Below, piece after piece: positions 17,735 through 26,842 of a DNA stretch of 64,000 nucleotides. The notes under the pieces were generated by a model that made no database searches, was not told where the DNA came from, and was given only the letters and a program-made list of their open reading frames with translations. This stretch comes from Helicobacter marmotae. GTDB taxonomy: Bacteria; Campylobacterota; Campylobacteria; Campylobacterales; Helicobacteraceae. Numbering within the stretch: the stretch's first letter is position 1; every line of letters begins with the position of its first letter. The translations under genes were made by a program, and so were the position numbers. The stretch lies in contig NZ_NXLR01000001.1 in the NCBI RefSeq assembly GCF_003364255.1, forward strand, positions 62,001 to 126,000, in the 5' to 3' direction.

Positions 17735-18101
17735 CTTGATTAATCTCTCTCCATGCTTCTAAGAGCCCTTTAGCTACATTGATAACCGTATCAATTTTAG
17801 TCGTATCATTTGTTACATTGGCTTGGGTTAGGAGTTTAATTTGGTGCGTATAAAGCCCTGTAAGATACACAGCCACTTCTCCGCCTTTTTCATAATCAAG
17901 CGTATTAAGCAATTCGGTGAAAATATCTGTAGTGCGATTAATGTAATAGATTTTTTTCTCAATATCTTCATTTTCCATATAACGTTTGGCTTGAGCACAG
18001 AATCGCAAAATCCCCTCATAAAGCATTTCAACAAGTTTAACCGGAGATTCTACAGAGACTGAATTCTGTTGATAAAGACTATACGCGTTATTTCCATACA
18101 T
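17718..18101 (-). CDS. fliS: Flagellin export chaperone FliS
   Basis: 127-residue helical-bundle protein that binds the C-terminal helix of flagellin in the cytoplasm and stops early polymerisation. MYGNNAYSLYQQNSVSVESPVKLVEMLYEGILRF is the family's N-terminus, with the conserved Y-x-x-N and ELLNTLDYEKGGEVAVYLTGLY signature in the middle. ATG at 18099-18101 is preceded by AAGGAGTGCTTT; an in-frame extension would overlap fliD and lacks a ribosome site. Lies 10 bases after fliD. Confidence 0.95.
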   Translation of the reverse strand: MYGNNAYSLYQQNSVSVESPVKLVEMLYEGILRFCAQAKRYMENEDIEKKIYYINRTTDIFTELLNTLDYEKGGEVAVYLTGLYTHQIKLLTQANVTNDTTKIDTVINVAKGLLEAWREINQDELAR

Positions 18102-18111
18102 AAAGCACTCC

Positions 18112-20160
18112 TTATTTTTTAGCCACAGATTGGTCAATCATCAATTGAACGCTGCTAAAGGCATTATTGGTTTTAGAGATTTGAGAATCATAGGCTGCAA
18201 ATCTTTGTGCCATAATGTCATAGCGAGTGTTAAGCTGCTCGATTGCCTTTTTGCGGTCTTCTCGTAATTTTTTATCATCTTTTGTCAAAGTTTCTTCAAG
18301 CACTTTAAGTCGTGCGTTGCCACCATTTAAGAGTCTATCAATCTCTTGGTCAAATTTTTTAAACACACCATCGACTTGGATTTCTCTAAACTCTGAAGTT
18401 TTAATACTTCCATTAAAAAATTCTTGTGTTCCTTGCGGGTCGGTGCTCAAAGCCATTGTGAGTTTGCTCACATCAAGGCTCATTTTGCCTTTTTCATCAA
18501 GGGCTAAACCATATTTTGCTAGACTTTTTAGCTCTGTGTCCGTTGAGATAGTGGTAGAAAATATACGATTAAGGGCGGGACGTATCGCACGTATATCGCT
18601 ATTTCCATTAAATACACCAGCCACTTTAGAATCTTCATCATAGCGCGTAACCTCATCAAGCTTGATACCAAGCCCATTGTAAGCTTCTACAAATTTTTTT
18701 ACATTTTCTATGATTTCCTCATCATTACGTGTAATGCTAATAACAGCAGGCTTGCCCGGCTCGGTGGTTGTGAGAAGTTCGATATTTACTCCACTTACAA
18801 TGTCATCTATATCATTTGTGGGACGTTTCATGGTAATACCATTGTATGAGAATTTCGCATCTTGAGCACTTTGGACCTTACGGATTTTAAATAATTCCTC
18901 TTGTGTTTTAGCATAATCCATAATCGTGCCTGGTTTTAATCCTAAGTCTTCAAGCGCCTTCTGGCTTGCTGGGTCACTATTGGCATGAATATTGACTCCT
19001 CCGGTATCAGAATTAATCACAAGCTTACCCTCATCATTCACTGAAGCATAAATGCCTGCGATATTATTAATAGCCTCTGCTATGTTTTTGGCATTTTGAG
19101 CAGCCGTATTTTTCTCTTTTGTGAGTGTTGATAAATCTAGAGGGATAGAGCCTATGTTGATAGTACCAGTGAGTTTGCCTGCCCCTATGCTTTTAGTTCC
19201 TACGATTAAATCCTCATTGGTTGAGCTTGCATTATTTGAGCCAAAGCCTAGCATTTGTGCCTTTGTGCCCTCGATTTGGACCTTATAGCCACGTCTATCA
19301 TTAATAACAAGCGTGTCGCTATGTGCTCCACCAATGCCTATATTTAAGTCTGTATCAAGTAGCCCCTCAAAGTCGTTATTGTCTTTAATAGCCGCAATGA
19401 CTGCGTCTTTGAGTATTTGAGCATTATCTTGAGATTTTGACTCCATAGCGGTTTTTGGAATCTCAATGGAGAGTGTTTTATCCACGCCTTTTTTGTCTTT
19501 AAGCGTGATAGAAAAATCCCCACTCTTAAGCTCAAAAGCTCCACCGGGGATAGTTGTACCGCTCGTGGTTGAGCCAAAATATATCCTTGAAGCTTCTCCT
19601 GTATCTTTAGAGTTAATCATAAGCTGATAGGGGTTTGAACCGCCCGTTTTCATTACAATCCCCATTACCTCGCCTTGCGTGGTATCTGTAATCAGTTGTG
19701 CTACCTCTGCTAACTCCATACCTGCTTTAATATTGATTTTATAATCTTGCCCTTTGTGATGAAATTTAAGCGTAGAATCTTTTTGGCTAAAGACAGATTC
19801 TCTACTTTCATATTTTGAGCCTATTTCATTAATGTCAGAAGTTGCTATTGAATCTATATCAATTTTAATATCTTGTGTTGGCACGCCTGCAGAGATAGTG
19901 GCTTTGAGTGCATCGCCAACTACATGGCTTGAGCGCCCCAAATATGTAGAATAATCACCAAGCTTGCTTGTGCTAGACTTTAACTCACGTAAGGCAGAAG
20001 TGATGGCAACAAGCTCGGTTTGTTTTTCAACATTTTGTTCAATTTTTTTATCAATTGGATTAATATAAGAGGATTCATCTGCTTGTCTTAATTTGTCAAT
20101 GATGTCATGGTTTAGAACCTTGCTACCAATCCCCAATGAACTCAATGTCCCAAGTGCCAT
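18112..20160 (-). CDS. fliD: Flagellar hook-associated protein 2 (filament cap)
   Basis: 682 residues, the large form found in Helicobacter. The secreted protein forms the cap under which flagellin monomers fold at the filament tip. N-terminal MALGTLSSLGIGSKVLNHDIIDKLRQADES and a coiled D0 region (PIDKKIEQNVEKQTELVAITSAL), middle variable domains, and C-terminal coiled coil KKLREDRKKAIEQLNTRYDIMAQRFAAYDSQISK. Located between flaG and fliS as part of one operon on the minus strand. Confidence 0.96.
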   Translation of the reverse strand: MALGTLSSLGIGSKVLNHDIIDKLRQADESSYINPIDKKIEQNVEKQTELVAITSALRELKSSTSKLGDYSTYLGRSSHVVGDALKATISAGVPTQDIKIDIDSIATSDINEIGSKYESRESVFSQKDSTLKFHHKGQDYKINIKAGMELAEVAQLITDTTQGEVMGIVMKTGGSNPYQLMINSKDTGEASRIYFGSTTSGTTIPGGAFELKSGDFSITLKDKKGVDKTLSIEIPKTAMESKSQDNAQILKDAVIAAIKDNNDFEGLLDTDLNIGIGGAHSDTLVINDRRGYKVQIEGTKAQMLGFGSNNASSTNEDLIVGTKSIGAGKLTGTINIGSIPLDLSTLTKEKNTAAQNAKNIAEAINNIAGIYASVNDEGKLVINSDTGGVNIHANSDPASQKALEDLGLKPGTIMDYAKTQEELFKIRKVQSAQDAKFSYNGITMKRPTNDIDDIVSGVNIELLTTTEPGKPAVISITRNDEEIIENVKKFVEAYNGLGIKLDEVTRYDEDSKVAGVFNGNSDIRAIRPALNRIFSTTISTDTELKSLAKYGLALDEKGKMSLDVSKLTMALSTDPQGTQEFFNGSIKTSEFREIQVDGVFKKFDQEIDRLLNGGNARLKVLEETLTKDDKKLREDRKKAIEQLNTRYDIMAQRFAAYDSQISKTNNAFSSVQLMIDQSVAKK

Positions 20161-20192
20161 ACCTTACCCTCTCTCTTTAATGTTTATTGCAA

Positions 20193-20582
20193 CTAGCCTT
20201 GCTTGTCAAAAATTACACCAATCACTTCGCGCATTCTCTTCATCAGCTCTATAGCTTCTTTTGAGGGAATCTCACGTATCACTTTATCGCTATTGCTTTG
20301 TTTAACAGTTACCATAAGCCCGGGAATATTCTCATTATACGAAAAGTTAAGGTCTGTGCCAATACGTTTCATTTCATCATTAAGCTTTTTGCTTAAATCG
20401 CGTAATTCATTTTCAAGCTGCTTTTTGTTCTCTTTATCTTGATATTGAGCAGTTTCTTCTTGTAAGCGCATTTCAGAAGAACGTGTATTTTCCGTGACTG
20501 CCTTTCCGCTAGCATTAACCATATTGACAAGTTGAGCCTTAATGGAATCAGTATTGTCAATCTTACCAATACTATTAATCAT
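20193..20582 (-). CDS. flaG: FlaG-family flagellar protein
   Basis: 129 residues with the FlaG core: ELRDLSKKLNDEMKRIGTDLNFSYNENIPGLMVTVKQSNSDKVIREIPSKEAIELMKRMREVIGVIFDKQG. In other bacteria FlaG influences filament length; the mechanism is not settled. Strong ribosome site AGGAGGAAGCC before the ATG at 20582. It begins the flaG-fliD-fliS group just downstream of a LytM peptidase gene and has a sigma-28-like promoter of its own. Confidence 0.92.
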   Translation of the reverse strand: MINSIGKIDNTDSIKAQLVNMVNASGKAVTENTRSSEMRLQEETAQYQDKENKKQLENELRDLSKKLNDEMKRIGTDLNFSYNENIPGLMVTVKQSNSDKVIREIPSKEAIELMKRMREVIGVIFDKQG

Positions 20583-20621
20583 GGCTTCCTCCTTTATGTT
20601 CTAAGTTTAAGTGATAAAATT

Positions 20622-20647
20622 ATATCGACTAGGGGAAATAAATTTTA
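20622..20647 (-). promoter_or_regulatory. Candidate sigma-28 (FliA) promoter for flaG-fliD-fliS
   Basis: On the minus strand TAAAATTT, 12 bases, then CGATATAA, about 40 bases before the flaG start. The FliA consensus is TAAAGTTT, about 13 bases to CGAT, so one mismatch in the -35 and one base short in spacing. Confidence 0.5.
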
Positions 20648-21856
20648 ATGTAATTTAATGAAATCCGCTGGGTTAATATGCTTGTCTTTTTGCGTGATTT
20701 CAAAGCTTAGGCGCTCATTGACCTTGCCTATAATCGTGCCTTTTTTAATATTGATTCCTGTTTTAATGCTTGATTCTATTTTATCCATATAGGCATAAAT
20801 AGTATGTATGGCATTTATATGCTCAATGATGACTACCTTTTTTAACCCCGGGGCTTCTTTAGCATACACTACCCTACCATCAAGGACGTTTTTTACATTT
20901 GCATTAAGAGTTTTGGGGTTAAACATAATAGCCGCATTGAAGATTTTAAACTTATACACAGGGTCAAAATATGGTCCAAATTTTTTTTCAATAGTATATT
21001 GCTCAAGTGGTGGAAAGGTTTTTGCCCCTCTATATGCGATAGTAGGGACATCTCTATATGAAGTGCCAAGCTGTTTTGGGGCTTTAATGCTATCAGGACT
21101 TTTTTGATTATTGATAAAGGCTTGCTGGGTATTGCTTTGCTCTTTTTGCTCTTTAACGATATTGAGCTTAGAGAGAATATCATCAAGGCTTTTACGTTCT
21201 TTAACAATATCTTTAAGTTGCTCGTTATAAGTTTTAAGCTCAGTTTGCATTTTTGCTAGGGTGTTTTTTTGCTGCTCTTTAGCACGCTCTAAATATTCCT
21301 TCTTATCAGTTTGTGTTTTTATAGAGCTTTGAATCTGCGAGATAGTATTTGTAATTTTTTTCACCTCATTATCAAGAATGCTTTGCTTGGCATTAAGGGT
21401 TTTTATAAGTTTTTGCGTATTGTGATAGAGAGTTTCATAGACATAATACTCCACCACTCCTTCTGGGGAGTCAATATCTGCATAACGATTAATCATCATA
21501 CTAAAAGCAAGGCTCTGGGCAAAAAGCTTGACAATTTGATCTTCGACATTATGCTTTTGTTTGATAAGGCTTTCTTGCTTTCTTTGGGAATCTTTAAGTG
21601 TTTTTTCTTGTGAGATAGATTTGGTTTGATTATAGGCGATGTCTTTTTGCAAGATTTCAATTTGCTTGCCAAGTTGAGTGAGCTCAAGATTTTTGGCGTT
21701 AATCGCCTTTCCTAATTCATCAAGTTTTTTGCTAATGGCTTTTTCTTGAGATTGTGCCGTGGCAAGCTTATCTTTATTTTTTGCAATGTCTTGCTCAATA
21801 TTTGCCATACATAGGCTTACAATCATACATACTGCGATCCAGCCAAAAGCTTTCAT
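20645..21856 (-). CDS. M23/LytM-family peptidase with coiled coil (EnvC-like, FtsEX partner)
   Basis: 403 residues. Signal peptide 1-18 (MKAFGWIAVCMIVSLCMA), a long coiled coil (about 20-250: IEQDIAKNKDKLATAQSQEK through KERKSLDDILSKL), and a C-terminal LytM domain (about 290-403) with KVVIIEHINAIHTIYAYMDKIESSIKTGINIKKGTIIGKV. The usual H-x-G-x-D and H-x-H zinc motifs of active M23 enzymes are degenerate here (HINAIHTIYAYM), so it looks like a catalytically dead activator as EnvC is in E. coli. It follows ftsE-ftsX directly, supporting a role in coupling FtsEX to septal wall hydrolysis in the periplasm. Confidence 0.85.
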   Translation of the reverse strand: MKAFGWIAVCMIVSLCMANIEQDIAKNKDKLATAQSQEKAISKKLDELGKAINAKNLELTQLGKQIEILQKDIAYNQTKSISQEKTLKDSQRKQESLIKQKHNVEDQIVKLFAQSLAFSMMINRYADIDSPEGVVEYYVYETLYHNTQKLIKTLNAKQSILDNEVKKITNTISQIQSSIKTQTDKKEYLERAKEQQKNTLAKMQTELKTYNEQLKDIVKERKSLDDILSKLNIVKEQKEQSNTQQAFINNQKSPDSIKAPKQLGTSYRDVPTIAYRGAKTFPPLEQYTIEKKFGPYFDPVYKFKIFNAAIMFNPKTLNANVKNVLDGRVVYAKEAPGLKKVVIIEHINAIHTIYAYMDKIESSIKTGINIKKGTIIGKVNERLSFEITQKDKHINPADFIKLH

Positions 21857-22665
21857 TAGAGGTCTTTTTGCTTGATAATAACAAAAACCACCGATATGAT
21901 AGATGCAAATATTGATGTGAAAAGTAAGATAATAAAATCACTTCCCATACGGAATATGTCATTTGTTACTTCAAGTGTAGTAAGGATTTCTTGCATTTTG
22001 CTGTGATTAATGAGATATGCCATACCCGTAATAATTGCAATAGTTGAAATAATAGAATCCACAAAAGCAAGTCGGAATAAAATGCTATTTCTCATCCATG
22101 CAGGTGCACCTAAAAATGCCATAATCTCCATTCTATCGCTATGCTCAAACTTCCAAATTTCAATTTGCTTAATCATCAAAATATAGCTGAGTATCGCAAT
22201 GAGTGAAGCAAATACAACGATAGAGGTTTTAGTAATAAGGAGGAGTTTATACACTTGTGAGTGGCTTTTAGTGAATGATTCTACCTTTGTTACGCCGCTT
22301 AATTTAGAAAGGGTGGCATTAATCTTTTGCAAACGTTCTTCATCGGGAAAAATAGAAAGCTTAAGAGAATAAAAAAAGGGAAGCTCTCTTTGGAGTGTTT
22401 CAAGGCTTTGGCGACTCAAATCCTTTTTGAGCTCATTCATCATATAATCAGGCGTAATGGCTTTGACTTCCTTTGCCTCGCGGATAAAATTTTGGATTTT
22501 ATCAAGTGTAAGGGCATTCTTTGAAGCAATCACAATGGAATAGTTATCAGAGAGTTTATTTTCATGCTTATTAACCGCACGATTAACAAGCATAATACTC
22601 TCAAGGCTAAAAAGAAGCGCTAAAAGCGGAATAATAAGCGCTAAATGTCTCCTAAGCAAATTCAT
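21856..22665 (-). CDS. ftsX: Cell-division membrane protein FtsX
   Basis: 269 residues, four membrane helices (about 10-28, 150-170, 195-220, 240-262) with a large periplasmic loop between helices 1 and 2 that contacts the EnvC-type partner. The FtsX/MacB-type C-terminal pattern is visible (IEIWKFEHSDRMEIMAFLGAPAWMRNSILFRLAFVDSII). It overlaps ftsE by 14 bases and meets the peptidase gene start at its stop, so the three are translationally coupled. Confidence 0.92.
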   Translation of the reverse strand: MNLLRRHLALIIPLLALLFSLESIMLVNRAVNKHENKLSDNYSIVIASKNALTLDKIQNFIREAKEVKAITPDYMMNELKKDLSRQSLETLQRELPFFYSLKLSIFPDEERLQKINATLSKLSGVTKVESFTKSHSQVYKLLLITKTSIVVFASLIAILSYILMIKQIEIWKFEHSDRMEIMAFLGAPAWMRNSILFRLAFVDSIISTIAIITGMAYLINHSKMQEILTTLEVTNDIFRMGSDFIILLFTSIFASIISVVFVIIKQKDL

Positions 22666-23320
22666 AAACTACTCCTTCTTCTATATGTAATCGCCTATAA
22701 GGGATATTCAGCCGATCTGGCATGCGGTGGGTTACGACTACAACCGTGATACCAAGCTGTTCATTTACACCTTTGAGGAGATTCCAAATAAGCTCACTTG
22801 AATAATCATCAAGGTTACCTGTAGGCTCATCGGCAAGGATAATGGTTGGGTTATGTGCTAAGGCACGTGCCATTGCTACTCGTTGTTGCTCACCACCGCT
22901 GAGTTCTAAAGGGAATTTATTTGCCTTATGGGAGAGTTTGATATGCACAAGGAGCTTTTCAACTTGCGCCTTGCATACCTCTTTTTTATAGCCATTGATA
23001 ATCATAGGGAGCATCACATTGCGCTCAATATTCCATTCTTTGATGAGCTTATAATCTTGAAAAACAATCCCTATGCTACGGCGGAGGCGATTGATGTAGT
23101 TTTTTGAAGCTTTTTGCATACTTACGCCAAATACATTTAAATGCCCACTTTTAACGCCCAAATGCCCAAAAAATGAGCTTAAAATCGTACTTTTACCGCT
23201 CCCAGAAGCCCCGGTAATAAATACAAATTCTTTTGCATTAATGCTAAATGTAGCATTTTTAATAACAAGTTCATCGTTATAGCCTAAATTGAGATTTTTT
23301 GCTTCAATAATTACACTCAT
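22652..23320 (-). CDS. ftsE: Cell-division ATP-binding protein FtsE
   Basis: 222-residue ABC ATPase: Walker [12 protein letters not shown] (about 36-46), Q-loop [11 protein letters not shown], signature [15 protein letters not shown], Walker [16 protein letters not shown] and H-loop VVTHR. With FtsX it forms the transmembrane module that drives septal wall hydrolysis. Start 23320 has GGAGTAATACGTACA upstream. Eight bases separate it from trmB. Confidence 0.95.
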   Translation of the reverse strand: MSVIIEAKNLNLGYNDELVIKNATFSINAKEFVFITGASGSGKSTILSSFFGHLGVKSGHLNVFGVSMQKASKNYINRLRRSIGIVFQDYKLIKEWNIERNVMLPMIINGYKKEVCKAQVEKLLVHIKLSHKANKFPLELSGGEQQRVAMARALAHNPTIILADEPTGNLDDYSSELIWNLLKGVNEQLGITVVVVTHRMPDRLNIPYRRLHIEEGVVYEFA

Positions 23321-23328
23321 TGTACGTA

Positions 23329-24516
23329 TTACTCCTGTGTTAGAATCTCCATTAAATGTGCATGTGCTTTAATGGCTGCTTGGGTGGGGATAGGATCTCC
23401 ATTAATATAATGTATGGTTTGTGGCTCAGCAAACACAATTTGTAAAAACGCATTCTGAGGCTGGTGAAAATCTCCAAAGCATAATGCCAATACATATATA
23501 TCCCCTGCGCGATAGAGATTGTCAATATGCAAAAACCAATCTTTATCAATTTTTTTGTATGGAAAATTTGTGTAATTATCCAAATTTTTTCTTAGAATCT
23601 TATCAAAAAGGATTTTTTTTCGATATTTTTGGGCATTTTTTGTGTTATCTTGCGTTTTTTGGGCAAATATTTTCATATCATAGATGTTTTTTTGCTGTTT
23701 TTTCCACCTTGCCTCATATTTGCTAACAATAGCAATAGCCGTGTTTTTATGCACCTCAAAGCTTATACTTGGCTCAAGTAATGCAAGTGTGAGCGAATCT
23801 TTAAAATAAATATCATCATCGCTACGTAAATGCAAGGTTTTGCCCTCATCTAAAACTCGCAGAGATTCTTGGAGAAACTTTTGTGAGAAAACGCGTCTAT
23901 GGGGCTTTTTATTCCACGGGATAGGAAAATGTATATAAATGCCTTGTGCGATATTAGAGGGGAAAATTTCAAGGAGAGTGCGTGCGTCTGCGTTGATAAT
24001 ATAGAGATTATTAAGCCCTAGAATCTCAATTTGACGAAGAATTTGCTCAATAGAGGGCTTGTGAATCTCTACACCAATGCACACACAAGTAGGGTTATTT
24101 TGGGCAAGGTATAAAAGATGTCTCCCCGAGCCAAAGCCTATTTCAATAAGACAAGTTGAAGTAAAATCTAAAAAATCTTCCATATTTTTAAGGTATAGGG
24201 ATTGGAGATTCTGTCGTGGTGAATTGTGGTTGAGATTATGGCTAAGAAGTGATGTCTGCTTCGCACTTAGAATCTTTAGGGCGTCTTTAATAATACCCGT
24301 AGGTTCTTTGGCAGCGCTTTTTTCACATTTGATAATCGTATTATCTTTCTTTATACGTTTGTGTTTGCGTAGGAAAAACTCTTTGTTGTTATGTTTAACA
24401 AGTATGAGGGATTGTGTGCTGTCATTATGTTGTGGTGCCTCATACATAAATGTAAAGCCATTTTCTTCAAATGGAAATGTTGGCAATATAACCTCACGAG
24501 CAAGGAAATGAGGCAT
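23329..24516 (-). CDS. trmB: tRNA (guanine-N7-)-methyltransferase, long campylobacterote form
   Basis: 395 residues. Makes m7G46 in tRNA variable loops. Central SAM fold: CLIEIGFGSGRHLLYLA, VGVEIHKPSIEQILRQI, LYIINADARTLLEIF, and the TrmB hallmark YIHFPIPWNKKPHRRVFSQKFL. About 115 residues precede the fold and about 130 follow it (basic linker KKQQKNIYDMK..., then a C-terminal domain), making it much longer than the roughly 240-residue E. coli enzyme; this extended form is known in Helicobacter and Campylobacter. Its first base coincides with the stop region of the FN3 lipoprotein gene. Confidence 0.93.
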   Translation of the reverse strand: MPHFLAREVILPTFPFEENGFTFMYEAPQHNDSTQSLILVKHNNKEFFLRKHKRIKKDNTIIKCEKSAAKEPTGIIKDALKILSAKQTSLLSHNLNHNSPRQNLQSLYLKNMEDFLDFTSTCLIEIGFGSGRHLLYLAQNNPTCVCIGVEIHKPSIEQILRQIEILGLNNLYIINADARTLLEIFPSNIAQGIYIHFPIPWNKKPHRRVFSQKFLQESLRVLDEGKTLHLRSDDDIYFKDSLTLALLEPSISFEVHKNTAIAIVSKYEARWKKQQKNIYDMKIFAQKTQDNTKNAQKYRKKILFDKILRKNLDNYTNFPYKKIDKDWFLHIDNLYRAGDIYVLALCFGDFHQPQNAFLQIVFAEPQTIHYINGDPIPTQAAIKAHAHLMEILTQE

Positions 24517-25772
24517 TAGGGCTTTTCTTTTTGGAGTGTGATTTCTGGCGTGGGAGCAGATTCTATGCCATTTTTATCAACGCTTACAACACTATAGGTA
24601 TAGCTCTTGCCCTCTTGCATTTCTTTGTCGATAAATTGGGTGTCATATATATCTACAAAACGCGCACTTTGTGTCCATAACCCTCCTTCTTTACGATAGA
24701 CGACATAGCTTAAGATTCTATCATCGCTGGGTGTTTGCCATGAAAGCACAGCCTTCCCCTCTTGCATTGAGCCATTAAAATGATTAGGTGTGCTAGGCGG
24801 AGGGAGGCTAGAGCCCTTAGCGGGGTGACTACTTAAATGCCCTTGCAAACCATTATCTCCTAAAAGCACGACTTGGTAGTAATAACTTATGCCATTTTTT
24901 TTGTCTTCAAGCTTATGTATATAATGTGTTTGATTGGTTGTAGCGAGATTTTTGTAGTTTTTTCCATCTTCAGAATATGAGATTCTGTAGTATTTCTTAC
25001 TCACACCCTGTGTGTCTGGGGCTTCCTGCCATGTGATTTTAATAGCTTTAGGTAAATCTGTTGTGGCTTGTATGTCTTCAATAGGGGCAGGCTGGGGGAT
25101 AGTGCTCACACTTACAATTTGCGATGGTTTGCTCTTTATCCCCTCATGGCTTTGGGCAATGATGCGATATGTATAAGTCTCTCCATCTTTTAACTTTTCA
25201 TCAAAATATTCTACGCTTAATCGATGAGGTATGGTTTTAATGGTTTTAAACTCTCCTGCTTTATTTAAGCGCTGGATAAGATATGAATCTATGCTAGGGT
25301 TTGGGTGAGGGGAATATATAAGCTTAATGCTTCGTGGTTGATTATTAATAGCAAAAACGCTCTCCACTGGGTCAATAAATGATGTTTGGATATGGATAAG
25401 CTCACTTTTGGGGGAAATGGTGTTATTCTCACCCAATGTGGCAAAAGCGTAGATATATTTTGTTTGAGGTTGGAGATTGATGTCATAAAAATGTGTTGCA
25501 AAACGATTTTTGATCGTGGCTATTTTTTGCAAGCCCGCTCCACTGCCAGATTGAGCCCGATACACTACAAATCCTTTAATGTTTTCATCTTGGATAAGCT
25601 TCCATTCAAAGCCCACAGATGAGACATCAGCAAGGACATTTAGAGAATCTAAGCGAGGTAGAGATGGGTCTTCTTGTGGTTTTGGGCTAAAAAAGCAAGC
25701 ACTAAGAAAAATGCTCAAAAGCGCGCATAAGGCTATTAACCTCAAGTAGCTGCATAATGTCTTGGCGATCAT
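24516..25772 (-). CDS. Lipoprotein with tandem fibronectin type III domains
   Basis: 418 residues. N-terminal signal peptide with lipobox LSAC (Cys about 26), then four FN3-like repeats (roughly 45-130, 135-225, 232-325, 330-415), each with the W/Y...Y-x-Y/F pattern (GFVVYRAQS, TKYIYAFATLG; GETYTYRIIAQS; ISYYYQVVLLG; KSYTYSVVSVD). Predicted to sit on the outer or inner membrane facing the periplasm or surface. The same gene lies between rluD and trmB in H. pylori; no function is established. Its first 71 bases overlap the end of rluD; AAAGGATATGCCC precedes the ATG. Confidence 0.85.
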   Translation of the reverse strand: MIAKTLCSYLRLIALCALLSIFLSACFFSPKPQEDPSLPRLDSLNVLADVSSVGFEWKLIQDENIKGFVVYRAQSGSGAGLQKIATIKNRFATHFYDINLQPQTKYIYAFATLGENNTISPKSELIHIQTSFIDPVESVFAINNQPRSIKLIYSPHPNPSIDSYLIQRLNKAGEFKTIKTIPHRLSVEYFDEKLKDGETYTYRIIAQSHEGIKSKPSQIVSVSTIPQPAPIEDIQATTDLPKAIKITWQEAPDTQGVSKKYYRISYSEDGKNYKNLATTNQTHYIHKLEDKKNGISYYYQVVLLGDNGLQGHLSSHPAKGSSLPPPSTPNHFNGSMQEGKAVLSWQTPSDDRILSYVVYRKEGGLWTQSARFVDIYDTQFIDKEMQEGKSYTYSVVSVDKNGIESAPTPEITLQKEKP

Positions 25773-26763
25773 TGGGCATATCCTTTGTGAAATGTGTTTG
25801 CATAAATTGTAACATATCTCTTAAAATGGGGGCTTTAAAAATGCACTCTTCTTGTGTCTTGGGGTGCTTAAGATAGAGTATGTACGCATGAAGCAAGATT
25901 CTGCCATTATAGTGGTAGGTATTTGCATGGCTTTTATAGCCATAGAGTGTATCGCCAAGTATATGGCGAGAGAGTGTCTCTAAATGCACCCGAATCTGAT
26001 GCGTCCTCCCTGTGTGGAGCTTAATAGCAATCAGCTCACATTTGCCATTATCTGCTTGAGCGAGCTTAATAAATGAACTTTTAGAATCACGCACACCTTT
26101 AGGGATGAAATGGGCTTTGTCAATATTAATTTTGCCCATTTTTAAGCGATTGTGTGGGTTGCGCCCCATAAAGCAGCTCACTTGCTGGTCTGCCTTTAAT
26201 GGCATATCAATGATAGCAAGATAGTATCGCCCCATTTGACGATTTTTGAGCTCTTCTGGGAGAGTGCTATAAGCAAGGTGAGATTTTGCAATAGCCAATG
26301 CCCCGCTTGTTTGCCTATCAAGGCGATGAACAATACCATATCGCTCCTCTCCGCTTAATGTATGCAAGCTTTGTTTATGGGCTTTAAGCCAATCTGTAAG
26401 GGTAGGCTCTTTGAGGCTTGGCGCTTCATGGACAACCAAATGTGGAGGCTTATTAATGATTAAAAGATCATTATCTTCAAAGATAATATCAATCTTAAAA
26501 CGTTCATCATCTGCGCTAAAAGCAAGAGTGGATGAAGTGCAATCATTATGAGTATCTTCATAAATTTCTACTTCTATATAATCTTTTTCTTTGAGTGTTT
26601 GTGCTTTTTTGGTGCAAATTATGCCATTGAGAGAGACTTTTTGATTCTTAATAAGAGAGTGGATTTGGTTTTTGCTGCTTTGGAGCTGTGTGCTTAGGAA
26701 GTCATCAAGTCGGAGCTTGTTGGTATTATGTAAGTGAATATTTGATACAATGAATCTCTGCAT
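25702..26763 (-). CDS. rluD: RluA/RluD-family 23S rRNA pseudouridine synthase
   Basis: 353 residues from the ATG at 26761-26763 (GGAG nine bases upstream; a TTG five codons earlier contains that site and is rejected). N-terminal S4 domain (LRLDDFLSTQLQSSKNQIHSLIKNQKVSLNG), then the catalytic HRLDRQTSGALAIAKS motif with the active Asp, IAIKLHTGRTHQIRVHL and LGDTLYGYK. Isomerises uridines in helix 69-type positions of 23S rRNA; exact target among RluA/C/D types is not decidable here. The C-terminus overlaps the next gene by 71 bases. Confidence 0.9.
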   Translation of the reverse strand: MQRFIVSNIHLHNTNKLRLDDFLSTQLQSSKNQIHSLIKNQKVSLNGIICTKKAQTLKEKDYIEVEIYEDTHNDCTSSTLAFSADDERFKIDIIFEDNDLLIINKPPHLVVHEAPSLKEPTLTDWLKAHKQSLHTLSGEERYGIVHRLDRQTSGALAIAKSHLAYSTLPEELKNRQMGRYYLAIIDMPLKADQQVSCFMGRNPHNRLKMGKINIDKAHFIPKGVRDSKSSFIKLAQADNGKCELIAIKLHTGRTHQIRVHLETLSRHILGDTLYGYKSHANTYHYNGRILLHAYILYLKHPKTQEECIFKAPILRDMLQFMQTHFTKDMPNDRQDIMQLLEVNSLMRAFEHFS

Positions 26764-26842
26764 TACTTTATACTCCAAAACTGGTTATTTAAGTTGTATT
26801 CAGTTATGAATGTTTGATTACTTTTGATGTTATATGGGGAAA

